DNA of 64,000 bases from Pseudomonas viridiflava. GTDB lineage: Bacteria > Pseudomonadota > Gammaproteobacteria > Pseudomonadales > Pseudomonadaceae. The stretch lies in the NCBI GenBank assembly GCA_900596015.1, contig UVIF01000002.1:124001-188000 (forward strand). The letters run 5' to 3'. A model generated the notes under the pieces. It was given only the letters and a program-made list of their open reading frames with translations, was not told where the DNA came from and did no database searches. Position numbers and translations under genes: made by a program. Positions 46,705-56,808 of this stretch are shown here, piece by piece (within the stretch, counting starts at the first letter, position 1; the number at the start of each line of letters is the position of its first letter).

Positions 46705-48873
46705 ATGGCCATAAGCCCTGACACGCCGGTTTCCCTCGCCAACTGTGAGGACGAGCCCATTCATCGGCCCGGCGCCATTCAGCCCCACGGCGCGCTGATC
46801 GCCCTGGACGGCGAAGGTCGCGTGCTGACCCGCAGCGCCAACCTGATGGCCGTCACCGGACTGGATGTACTGCCGGGCACTACCCCGAACAACGAACTGC
46901 TGGGCGCCGATGTCCTGGCGTTGATCGCCGAGGGCCTTGCCAGCAGCGATCACTGGGCGAACAGCGTGGAGAGCGTGCTGCTTGGCCGACTGTTCGACGT
47001 GGTTGCCCATCGCCATCTGCACGTGCTGTACCTGGAGTTCGAACCGCGACGCACCGCCAGCGGTTCGTTCAGCCAGTTCGCCCTGTACGCGCAGCGCATC
47101 ATCAGCCAGATGCAGAACCGCCACGATATCGACGCATTGCTGAGCCGCGTGACTGCCGAAATCCGCAACATGACGGGGTTCGACCGGGTCATGGCCTACC
47201 GCTTTCGACCCGACCTGTCTGGCGAAGTCATCGCCGAGGCCCACCGTGAAGATCTGGAGAGCTACCTGGGTCAGCGCTACCCGGCATCGGACATTCCTGC
47301 CCAGGCACGCCTGCTTTATATACTCAATCCGATTCGCCTGATCGCCGACGTGGCCTACGCGCCAGCACCGCTGACGCCGTCCTTCGATCCGCGGACCGGC
47401 CAACCCTTCGACCTCAGCTTCAGCACCCTGCGCAGCGTCTCGCCGATTCACTGCGAATACCTGACCAATATGGGTGTACGCGCATCGATGAGCGTGTCGA
47501 TCGTCGTCGGCGGCAAGCTGTGGGGGCTGTTTTCCTGCCATCACATGGCACCCAAGACGATGGCGCATCCATTGCGCATGTCTTTTCAGGTCATCTCGCA
47601 GGTGTGCAGCGCGCTGGTCGAGCGGCTGGAGCACAACCTGGCCACCCAGACCCTGAAACAGGCCAGCGACCAGCAGCAGACCCTCATGACCCTGGCGCGC
47701 GACTCCGAAGACCTGGTCAGTGCATTGGCGGGCGAGCCGGACAACATTGCCGCCTTGATACCCTGCGATGGTGCCGCGGTGATCATGTCGGGGCGCACCC
47801 AGAGCATCGGCGGGCATTTCGATCCGCTGTGCCGCCAGGTGCTGGAACACGTCGAGCAGGACCCGCACCTCGAGGTCTTTCACACCGATAATTGGCAGGG
47901 TTCGGAAAGCGAACGCAATACCAGCGGCTATTGCGGCATTCTGGCGGTCCGTTTCCATCGTCAGGAATCGGGCTGGGTCATCTGGCTGCGCAAGGAAGAA
48001 ATCAACAACGTGCGCTGGGGCGGCAAGCCGGAGAAGATCGTCAAGGTCGGCCCCTCCGGAGCGCGGCTGACGCCACGAGGCTCGTTCGAGGCCTGGGAAG
48101 AAGTGGTGCGCGGACGCTCGGCCAGCTGGAGCGATACCGACATCACCATCGCCGAGAAGCTGCGACGCGACCTGGTCGAATTGTGCCTGAGCCGCGCCAG
48201 CGAGATCGATGGCATGCGTCAGCGCCTGATCGCCATGCTCGGTCATGACCTGCGCAATCCCCTGCAATCCATCTCCATGGCCGCGGCAATGCTGTCCTCG
48301 AACGAGACACGCGACACCGAGCTGCGCAAGCACATCAGCCACTCCAGTGGCCGCATGGAACGCCTGATCAGCCAGATCCTGGAGATGAGCCGCCTGCAGT
48401 CCGGCCTCGGCATCATGGTCAATCGGGTTGAAACCGATCTGTCGGCGCTGGTCGAAAGCATCGTCGATGAGACAGCGGTGGCTTTCCCTGGCCTGACCAT
48501 CGAGGCGCGCATTCAGCCGGATGTGCGCGCCATGGTCGATCCGGACCGCTACGCGCAGGTCATCACCAACCTGCTGGGCAACGCCCGCTACCATGGCACG
48601 CCGGATACGCCAGTACTGATCAGCTTGAGCACGGAGCAAAACAACACGCGATTGTCGGTCCTCAACCAGACCACCCCGGTGCCCCCTGAGCGCCTGTCGA
48701 CGCTGTTCCAGCCGTTCAAGCCGCACAGCAGTGAAAACCTGCGCAACAAGAACGGCCTGGGGATCGGGCTGTACATTTCTCAGGCCATTGCAGTTGCGCA
48801 CAGTGGCAACCTGAGCGTCGAGCAGAACGGCAATGTCATCATCTTCAGCATGGTCCAGCCCGTGGAGGCGTGA
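46705..48873 (+). CDS. bphP: Bacteriophytochrome sensor histidine kinase
   Basis: Red/far-red light receptor kinase of 722 residues. Cys14 near the N-terminus (LANCEDEPIHRPGAIQ) is the bilin attachment residue of bacteriophytochromes. The PAS-GAF core has the PASDIPAQAR motif at about 192-201, the loop that packs on the chromophore. A PHY domain follows (about 330-500) with the WGGKPEK-like tongue. The kinase has LGHDLRNPLQ (His514), the N-box NLLGNARYHG and the G-box GLGIGLYIS. Unlike many BphPs, there is no adjacent heme oxygenase gene to make biliverdin and no response regulator gene. The ATG at 46705 has AGGA nearby. It sits where PAO1 has parRS, as I recall. Confidence 0.92.
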   Translation: MAISPDTPVSLANCEDEPIHRPGAIQPHGALIALDGEGRVLTRSANLMAVTGLDVLPGTTPNNELLGADVLALIAEGLASSDHWANSVESVLLGRLFDVVAHRHLHVLYLEFEPRRTASGSFSQFALYAQRIISQMQNRHDIDALLSRVTAEIRNMTGFDRVMAYRFRPDLSGEVIAEAHREDLESYLGQRYPASDIPAQARLLYILNPIRLIADVAYAPAPLTPSFDPRTGQPFDLSFSTLRSVSPIHCEYLTNMGVRASMSVSIVVGGKLWGLFSCHHMAPKTMAHPLRMSFQVISQVCSALVERLEHNLATQTLKQASDQQQTLMTLARDSEDLVSALAGEPDNIAALIPCDGAAVIMSGRTQSIGGHFDPLCRQVLEHVEQDPHLEVFHTDNWQGSESERNTSGYCGILAVRFHRQESGWVIWLRKEEINNVRWGGKPEKIVKVGPSGARLTPRGSFEAWEEVVRGRSASWSDTDITIAEKLRRDLVELCLSRASEIDGMRQRLIAMLGHDLRNPLQSISMAAAMLSSNETRDTELRKHISHSSGRMERLISQILEMSRLQSGLGIMVNRVETDLSALVESIVDETAVAFPGLTIEARIQPDVRAMVDPDRYAQVITNLLGNARYHGTPDTPVLISLSTEQNNTRLSVLNQTTPVPPERLSTLFQPFKPHSSENLRNKNGLGIGLYISQAIAVAHSGNLSVEQNGNVIIFSMVQPVEA

Positions 48874-48894
48874 CTCATCGACTGAAACGCAGAC

Positions 48895-48926
48895 ACGAAA
48901 AAGCCGCCCGTAGGCGGCTTTTTCGT
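48895..48926. terminator. Bidirectional terminator between bphP and the tRNA cluster
   Basis: ACGAAAAAGCCGCC (48895-48908) pairs perfectly with GGCGGCTTTTTCGT (48913-48926) over a four-base loop. It has a T run on each strand, so it serves bphP from the left and the tRNA transcript from the right. Confidence 0.88.
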
Positions 48927-48958
48927 TGCGCAGCAGGCCGAGGCCTGACTGTACTTGT

Positions 48959-49043
48959 TGGTGCGGACGAAGAGACTCGAACTCTTACACCTTGCGGCGC
49001 TGGAACCTAAATCCAGTGTGTCTACCAATTCCACCACGTCCGC
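48959..49043 (-). tRNA. tRNA-Leu (anticodon TAG)
   Basis: The 85-base minus-strand sequence has the acceptor GCGGACG/CGTCCGC, a long variable arm as expected for a leucine tRNA, the T arm GTTCGAGTC and an encoded CCA end. The anticodon loop TTTAGGT within stem CTGGA/TCCAG gives TAG (reads CUN codons). Confidence 0.95.
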
Positions 49044-49100
49044 GTGTAGCTTTTAAAGCAAAGGCGCCGGATCGGTAAGAATCGGGCGCCTTTCGGAATA

Positions 49101-49176
49101 TGGGGTGGACGATGGGGATCGAACCCACGACAACAGGAGTCACAATCCTGTGCTCTACCAACTGAGCTACGCCCAC
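49101..49176 (-). tRNA. tRNA-His (anticodon GTG)
   Basis: The 76-base minus-strand sequence starts GTGGGCG and ends with encoded CCA. The anticodon loop TTGTGAC in stem CAGGA/TCCTG gives GTG. The base before the start is G, the position of the extra 5' G that marks histidine tRNA. Confidence 0.95.
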
Positions 49177-49217
49177 CATATTGCGTTTACTGCGTTACTT
49201 GTGCCAAAGCTGCCTAA

Positions 49218-49294
49218 TGGCGCACCCGGCAGGACTCGAACCTGCGACCATCCGCTTAGAAGGCGGATGCTCTATCCAGCTGAGCTACGGGCGC
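49218..49294 (-). tRNA. tRNA-Arg (anticodon TCT)
   Basis: The 77-base minus-strand sequence starts GCGCCCG and ends with encoded CCA. The anticodon loop TTCTAAG in stem CCGCC/CGGAT gives TCT (AGA/AGG). It is the first of three tRNAs read as one transcript (Arg-His-Leu). Confidence 0.95.
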
Positions 49295-49425
49295 TTTTGA
49301 GTCTGTAGTCCTTGCAGATTACAAATCCAGAGCTTCAGTCGGTGATGACAAACAAGCCTTGAAACTGCCTGTTTTGCTCTACCTTCTTCACCAGTGCTAG
49401 GCCCTGCCCGACAAGTGCGACGAAT

Positions 49426-49452
49426 GTTATAGGCGAGCCTTGGGGTCGTCAA
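49426..49452 (-). promoter_or_regulatory. Candidate promoter of the tRNA cluster
   Basis: On the minus strand TTGACG (49452-49447) and TATAAC (49431-49426) lie 15 bases apart, about 130 bases upstream of tRNA-Arg. The spacer is short, but both boxes are good and a GC-rich stretch follows. The AT-rich sequence at 49453-49495 lies just upstream, where an UP element would be. Confidence 0.6.
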
Positions 49453-49584
49453 CTCTTTTTTGAAAAAAATTCATTTAATTAAAGGGCTTAGGAGGTTTCG
49501 CGAAGCAAGCGCCTTTGCCCTGGGCGTGCGACATGCGAGAATGCGCGCACATTTTCATTCCTTTTCGATGGTTAATCACGCGTC

Positions 49585-50439
49585 ATGACTGCACAACTTA
49601 TCGACGGCAAGACGATCGCCGCCAACCTGCGCCGGCAGATCGCTCATCAGGTTGCCGAGCGTCGTCGGCAAGGCCTGCGCACGCCAGGCCTCGCGGTGAT
49701 TCTGGTGGGTACCGACCCCGCTTCCCAGGTCTATGTTTCGCACAAACGCAAGGACTGCGAGGAAGTCGGTTTCGTATCCCGGGCCTTCGACCTGCCGAGC
49801 ACTACCTCCCAGCTCGAACTCGAGACGCTGATCGACACGCTTAACGCCGACACCGATATCGACGGCATCCTGTTGCAGTTGCCGCTGCCCGAGCACCTGG
49901 ACGCCTCGCTGCTGCTCGAGCGCATCCGTCCCGACAAAGACGTCGATGGTTTCCATCCTTATAACGTCGGCCGCCTGGCCCAGCGCATTCCGTTACTGCG
50001 TCCGTGTACGCCCAAAGGCATCATGGCCCTGCTGGAAAGTACCGGACAGGATCTGTATGGCATGGACGCAGTGGTGGTCGGCGCTTCCAATATCGTCGGC
50101 CGGCCGATGGCCATGGAATTGCTGCTGGCAGGCTGCACCGTGACCGTGACCCATCGGTTCACCAAGGACCTGGCGGGCCACGTGGGTCGCGCCGATCTGG
50201 TGGTGGTTGCCGCGGGCAAGCCAGGGCTGGTGAAGGGCGAATGGATCAAGGAAGGTGCGATCGTGATCGACGTGGGCATCAACCGTCAGGACGATGGCAA
50301 GCTGGTGGGCGACGTGGTGTATGAAACCGCCCTGCCCCGCGCCGGCTGGATCACCCCGGTGCCAGGCGGCGTAGGTCCGATGACCCGCGCCTGCCTGCTG
50401 GAAAACACCTTGTATGCAGCAGAGACGCTGCACCGGTGA
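49585..50439 (+). CDS. folD: Methylenetetrahydrofolate dehydrogenase / cyclohydrolase
   Basis: Bifunctional one-carbon enzyme of 284 residues that interconverts 5,10-methylene- and 10-formyl-tetrahydrofolate with NADP. The substrate site [14 protein letters not shown] with the catalytic Lys (about residue 56), the QLPLPEHL and [14 protein letters not shown] stretches and [11 protein letters not shown] are present. The dinucleotide site [14 protein letters not shown] lies at about 166-179, and the C-terminal [13 protein letters not shown] closes the family signature. It lies divergent from the tRNA cluster and is followed by a REP cluster. Confidence 0.96.
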   Translation: MTAQLIDGKTIAANLRRQIAHQVAERRRQGLRTPGLAVILVGTDPASQVYVSHKRKDCEEVGFVSRAFDLPSTTSQLELETLIDTLNADTDIDGILLQLPLPEHLDASLLLERIRPDKDVDGFHPYNVGRLAQRIPLLRPCTPKGIMALLESTGQDLYGMDAVVVGASNIVGRPMAMELLLAGCTVTVTHRFTKDLAGHVGRADLVVVAAGKPGLVKGEWIKEGAIVIDVGINRQDDGKLVGDVVYETALPRAGWITPVPGGVGPMTRACLLENTLYAAETLHR

Positions 50440-50476
50440 TGTAAAGCCTCAGGCGCGCTGTATCTGATGCACCGCA

Positions 50477-50614
50477 GCGCGGCTTTCGCGGCCGATGACC
50501 GCTCCTACGGGGGTATCAATCTTCCGTAGGAGCGGCCTGTGGCCGCGAAAAGGACGACGCGGTGTGGCAGGCAAATTGCGGCGCGGCTTTCGCGGCCGAT
50601 GACCGCTCCTACGG
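50477..50614. repeat. Cluster of three REP elements after folD
   Basis: Two identical 34-base copies lie at 50477-50510 and 50581-50614 in the same direction, with an inverted copy between them (about 50524-50551). Each has GCGGCC-rich arms and the CTCCTACGG end typical of P. putida REPs. The last copy ends at 50614, one base before the stop codon of the minus-strand binding-protein gene begins. Confidence 0.8.
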
Positions 50615-52360
<1,746 letters not shown>

Positions 52361-52406
52361 AGTGACCTCCTGTTTGGAATTTTTGCGTTGCGCAGATCCG
52401 CATGGC

Positions 52407-52679
52407 TCAGCCCCAACGCACTACCGCCAGCAACCACACCAGGGACAGCGCCGAGGCAACCCAGATGCTCCAGTCGGTAACGCCGATCACCAGCAGGTGC
52501 AGGTAGGCGCTACCGAGAAGACCGATGAACAACCGATCGCCGCGAGTGGTCGCGATCGGCAGGAACCCGCGCCGCTCGGTGCAGGGCGAGCGCAATTCGT
52601 AGAACGTCATGCCAGCGAGCAACAGCGCGATGGCGCCGAAGAACAGGGCAGTCGGTAGAGTCCAGGCCATCCACTCCAT
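52407..52679 (-). CDS. glpU: Small membrane protein of the importer (GlpU-like, DUF2160)
   Basis: A 90-residue membrane protein of the DUF2160 family with three hydrophobic segments (LPTALFFGAIALLLAGMTF, about 55-70, and WVASALSLVWLLAVV). Its role is unknown; in known glpSTPQUV operons it sits between the permease and binding-protein genes, as here. I chose the start ATG at 52679 because GAGGAG stands seven bases upstream; upstream in-frame codons lack a ribosome site. It begins 11 bases after glpQ ends. Confidence 0.8.
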   Translation of the reverse strand: MEWMAWTLPTALFFGAIALLLAGMTFYELRSPCTERRGFLPIATTRGDRLFIGLLGSAYLHLLVIGVTDWSIWVASALSLVWLLAVVRWG

Positions 52680-52689
52680 CACAGGCTCC

Positions 52690-53490
<801 letters not shown>

Positions 53491-53497
53491 GGCTGCC

Positions 53498-54364
53498 TCA
53501 ACCTTGCTTGTCGTTGTGGGTCATGGCGGTATAGAACAGCCACGACACCAGCAGGATGATCAGGAAGTACACCAGCGAGAAGGCCGCGGCCGGGCCCAGG
53601 TCGAACTGACCCACGGCCATCTGCGTCAAGGTCTGGCTGAGGAACGTGGTGGCATTGCCCGGCCCGCCACCGGTCAGCACGAAGGGTTCGGTGTAGATCA
53701 TGAAACTGTCCATGAAGCGCAGCATGACCGCGATCAACAGCACGCTTTTCATCTTCGGCAACTGGATGTGCCGGAACACCGCCCAGTTCGAGGCGCGGTC
53801 GATACGCGCAGCCTGGTAGTACACGTCGGGAATGGCGCGCAGGCCTGAATAGCACAGCAGCGCCACCAGCGAAGTCCAGTGCCACACATCCATGACCAGC
53901 ACCGTGACCCAGGCGTCCACAGTGTTGGACGCATAGTTGTAGCTGATGCCCATGGCGTTGAGCGTGTAGCCCAGCAAGCCGATGTCGGCGCGGCCGAAGA
54001 TCTGCCAGATGGTGCCCACCACGTTCCACGGAATCAGCAGCGGAATGGCCATGACGATCAGGCACAGCGACGACCAGCGGCCCTTGGCCGGCATGGTCAG
54101 GGCGATGGCGATGCCCAGCGGTATCTCGATCAGCAGCACGCAGCCCGAATAGATGAACTGGCGCAGCAGCGAATCGTGCAGGCGTGGGTCCTGGAGGACC
54201 TGGCGGTACCAGTCGGCGCCGACGAAGTAGCGGCTGGACTGGTCGAAGATGTCCTGCACCGAATAGTTGACCACGGTCATCATCGGAATCACGGCGCTGA
54301 ACGCCACCAGCAGGAACACCGGCAGCACCAGCCACCAGGCCTTGTTGTTCTGGACCTTGTTCAT
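53498..54364 (-). CDS. glpP: ABC permease of the importer (GlpP-like)
   Basis: MalF-type inner-membrane permease of 288 residues. Six helices are readable, beginning with WWLVLPVFLLVAFSAVIPMM. The coupling loop contains IPDVYYQAARIDRASNWAVF, the EAA motif that contacts the ATPases. The ATG at 54364 overlaps the stop of glpT by four bases (ATGA), so translation is coupled and the start is secure. Confidence 0.88.
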   Translation of the reverse strand: MNKVQNNKAWWLVLPVFLLVAFSAVIPMMTVVNYSVQDIFDQSSRYFVGADWYRQVLQDPRLHDSLLRQFIYSGCVLLIEIPLGIAIALTMPAKGRWSSLCLIVMAIPLLIPWNVVGTIWQIFGRADIGLLGYTLNAMGISYNYASNTVDAWVTVLVMDVWHWTSLVALLCYSGLRAIPDVYYQAARIDRASNWAVFRHIQLPKMKSVLLIAVMLRFMDSFMIYTEPFVLTGGGPGNATTFLSQTLTQMAVGQFDLGPAAAFSLVYFLIILLVSWLFYTAMTHNDKQG

Positions 54365-55458
54365 GGGTTCACCTCCAGCAGACGGTCATCGGCATAGACC
54401 ATCAGCCACTGCGCGGGAAAACTGATGAACACCGTGCCTTCAGGCACGGTGCGGTCCTCGGGCAAGCGCACCTTGAAGGTCTGGCCGCCGAGCACCAGGG
54501 TGAGAATCTTGTAGGTGCCCAGGTCTTCCAGGTGGACCTGTTCACTGTGCAGGGCTGCCTCGAAGCCTTCGTCCCAGACCCGGATGAACTCGGGGCGGAT
54601 GCCGATCTGCAGGCGTTGCCAGCCACCCTGGGCAATGCGCGCCTGCAAGGCCTCCGACAACGGCACATGAATGCCGCCGAAGCCGACCCCGCCACGCTCG
54701 GGCTGGACATCGACGAGGTTCATGCCGGGGCTGCCGATGAAGTAGCCGACGAAGGTGTGCGCCGGTCGTTCGAACAGCTCGCGCGGGGTGCCGAACTGGA
54801 CGATCTGGCCGCCGTACATGACCGCGATCTTGTCGGCGAAGGTGGATGCCTCGAGCTGATCGTGGGTGACGTAGACCATGGTGATGTTGAATTGCTCGTG
54901 GATCTGCTTGAGCTTGCGTCGCAGTTTCCATTTCAGGTGCGGGTCGATGACCGTCAGCGGCTCGTCGAAAAGGATCGCCGAGACGTCGTCGCGTACCAGG
55001 CCGCGGCCCATCGACACTTTCTGTTTTTCGTCGGCGCTGAGGTTGCGCGCCTTGCGCTGCAGCAATCGCTGCAGGTCGAGCACTTCGGCCACTTCCTGCA
55101 CCCGAGCCTGAACCTGTTCCTCGGACTTGCCCTGGTTGCGCAAGGGGAATGCCAGGTTGTCGAATACCGTCATGGTGTCGTACACCACCGGAAACTGGAA
55201 CACCTGGGCAATGTTGCGCAGCTCGGGTGGCAGCTCGTTGACAACTTTGCCGTCGAACAGCACCTGTCCATGGGAGGGGCTGAGCAACCCGGAAATGATG
55301 TTGAGCAAGGTCGATTTGCCGCACCCGGACGGGCCGAGCAAGGCATAGGCGCCGCCCTGCTCCCAGATGTGATCCATCTCGCGGATGGCATAGTCTTCGG
55401 GCCCGGCCGGGTGGGCACTGTAACTGTGGGCCAGGTGCTGCAGGCGTATCTCGGCCAT
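54361..55458 (-). CDS. glpT: ABC ATPase of the importer (GlpT-like), degenerate signature motif
   Basis: MalK-like ATPase of 365 residues with a C-terminal TOBE-type regulatory part. Walker A is GPSGCGKST (42-50), Walker B is ILFDEP and the H-loop is VYVTHDQLEA with His199. The signature motif, normally LSGGQ, reads LSADE (140-144), and the D-loop reads TVID instead of SNLD. It cannot offer a normal signature to a partner. It shares its start base with the stop of glpS (TGATG), and the pair is presumed to form a heterodimer. Confidence 0.9.
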   Translation of the reverse strand: MAEIRLQHLAHSYSAHPAGPEDYAIREMDHIWEQGGAYALLGPSGCGKSTLLNIISGLLSPSHGQVLFDGKVVNELPPELRNIAQVFQFPVVYDTMTVFDNLAFPLRNQGKSEEQVQARVQEVAEVLDLQRLLQRKARNLSADEKQKVSMGRGLVRDDVSAILFDEPLTVIDPHLKWKLRRKLKQIHEQFNITMVYVTHDQLEASTFADKIAVMYGGQIVQFGTPRELFERPAHTFVGYFIGSPGMNLVDVQPERGGVGFGGIHVPLSEALQARIAQGGWQRLQIGIRPEFIRVWDEGFEAALHSEQVHLEDLGTYKILTLVLGGQTFKVRLPEDRTVPEGTVFISFPAQWLMVYADDRLLEVNP

Positions 55459-56552
55459 CAGGCAGCCCTCGCTACACGCAGGCCGGGGGCCTGGACCAAT
55501 TGTCCGTCGCGCTGGAACACGAACAGCTTGTGGGTCGGGATGTACACCGGTATGGCCGCGTCCACCGCATAGTCGTGGACGCCCGGCAGATGCAGCACCA
55601 GCGAAAAGTACTCGTTGCGCACGTGCAGGAACGTCTCCGAGCCGCTGATTTCCGCAAGCTCCACGGTTACCGCCAGTTCCAGGTCGTCGTCATTGCTGGG
55701 GGTCAGGCCGATGTGGCTGGGTCGCACGCCGAAGCGGTAATCGCCATCGGGGACGCCGGACAGGTCGAGATTGCGGGCGAAGTGAACGAAGTTGGCGAAG
55801 CTGACTTCCTGACCACCGATGCGGCCTTCGATCAGGTTGATCGGCGGTTCGGAAAACAGCTCGGCCGCCAGCACCGTGGCCGGCCGGTGGTAGACATCCG
55901 GCGTCCTGCCACTCTGGATCACCCGCCCTTCGTGAAGAATGGTGGTGGTGCCGCCCAGCGCCAGGGCTTCGTTGGGTTCGGTGGTGGCGTACACGGCAAT
56001 GGTATGGCGGGTCAGGAACAACTCGCGCATCTCGAAACGCAGTTCCTCGCGAAGCTTGTAGTCGAGGTTCACCAGCGGTTCGTCGAACAGGATCAGTTCG
56101 GCATCCTTGACCAGCGCGCGGGCCATGGCCGTGCGTTGTTGCTGGCCACCGGACAATTCCAGCGGATGGCGCTTGAGGAACGGCTCGATCCGCAGCATGC
56201 GTGCGGTCTGCAACACGCGCTCCTCGATCTGCTCGCGGGCCATGCCGGCCTGGCGCAGCGGCGAGGCAATGTTGTCGAAGACGGTCATGGTCGGGTAGTT
56301 GATGAACTGCTGGTAGACCATGGAGACGTTGCGCTGGCGCACCGGTTTGCCGGTCACGTCTACACCGTTCATCAACACGCGGCCTTGGTCGGGTTTGTCC
56401 AGGCCGGCCATCAGCCGCATGAGGCTGGTCTTTCCAGACAGGGTACGTCCCAGCAGGACGTTGAACGAACCGGGTTCCAGCACCAGCGATGCATTGTCGA
56501 TGTACAGCTGGTTTTCCACACGACGAGTGACCTGCTCGAGCACAAGGGACAT
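55458..56552 (-). CDS. glpS: ABC ATPase of the importer (GlpS-like), no H-loop histidine
   Basis: MalK-like ATPase of 364 residues and first gene of the operon. The signature LSGGQQQR (133-140) and Walker B LILFDEP are normal. Walker A is GRTLSGKT (35-42), which keeps the Lys but lacks the middle Gly. At the H-loop, VYATTEPNEA aligns with VYVTHDQLEA of the partner, so Thr191 stands where the switch His should be. The C-terminal half is a TOBE-like regulatory region. The ATG at 56552 was chosen because it begins the ABC domain; an in-frame extension to 56822 would run over the promoter region. Confidence 0.9.
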   Translation of the reverse strand: MSLVLEQVTRRVENQLYIDNASLVLEPGSFNVLLGRTLSGKTSLMRLMAGLDKPDQGRVLMNGVDVTGKPVRQRNVSMVYQQFINYPTMTVFDNIASPLRQAGMAREQIEERVLQTARMLRIEPFLKRHPLELSGGQQQRTAMARALVKDAELILFDEPLVNLDYKLREELRFEMRELFLTRHTIAVYATTEPNEALALGGTTTILHEGRVIQSGRTPDVYHRPATVLAAELFSEPPINLIEGRIGGQEVSFANFVHFARNLDLSGVPDGDYRFGVRPSHIGLTPSNDDDLELAVTVELAEISGSETFLHVRNEYFSLVLHLPGVHDYAVDAAIPVYIPTHKLFVFQRDGQLVQAPGLRVARAA

Positions 56553-56620
56553 GGCGGCGCCTTTTTTATTATTGGAAGCGGTTGCGGCTTCGCATCGGTA
56601 CGACTGCTGGCAAACCCAGA

Positions 56621-56636
56621 GCGATAACCGTGCCAA
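56621..56636 (-). promoter_or_regulatory. Candidate sigma-54 (-24/-12) promoter of the glpSTPQUV operon
   Basis: On the minus strand TTGGCACGGTTATCGC has the invariant GG, ten bases, then GC, with TGGCAC as the full -24 box and TCGC at -12. It lies about 68 bases upstream of glpS and faces it. A divergent sigma-54 activator gene makes this the expected kind of promoter. Confidence 0.72.
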
Positions 56637-56702
56637 TTGCCGCCAGTCGCGGCTGCGAGTGCCAGCCAAACGGTTCGAGGGTTGGTTACAACGACAGATG
56701 GG

Positions 56703-56773
56703 GTTCATCACTGAACAAAAATGAACGCCTGTCGCATTGACAATGAACAACCGTGAACAACACTGCATGAACA
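56703..56773. promoter_or_regulatory. Phased TGAACA motifs, probable activator binding sites
   Basis: TGAACA or TGAACG occurs at 56712, 56722, 56744, 56754 and 56768, with spacings of 10, 22, 10 and 14 bases, mostly close to whole DNA turns. The first is also half of a short palindrome, GTTCA-TCAC-TGAAC (56703-56716). They lie about 75-150 bases upstream of the sigma-54 promoter, the normal distance for an enhancer. Confidence 0.55.
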
Positions 56774-56808
56774 AAAACAACAAGGCCGCGCGCCGGGATA
56801 CTCGAATC

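Noticed and set aside
46609..48801. Minus-strand open frame of 730 codons opposite the phytochrome gene
   Set aside because: The plus strand encodes complete GAF, PHY and kinase motifs. The minus frame has no recognisable domain and is rich in His/Arg/Gln.
48959..49294. Phage remnants or att repeats at the tRNA cluster
   Set aside because: I saw no integrase fragment and no second copy of a tRNA 3' end in the flanks.
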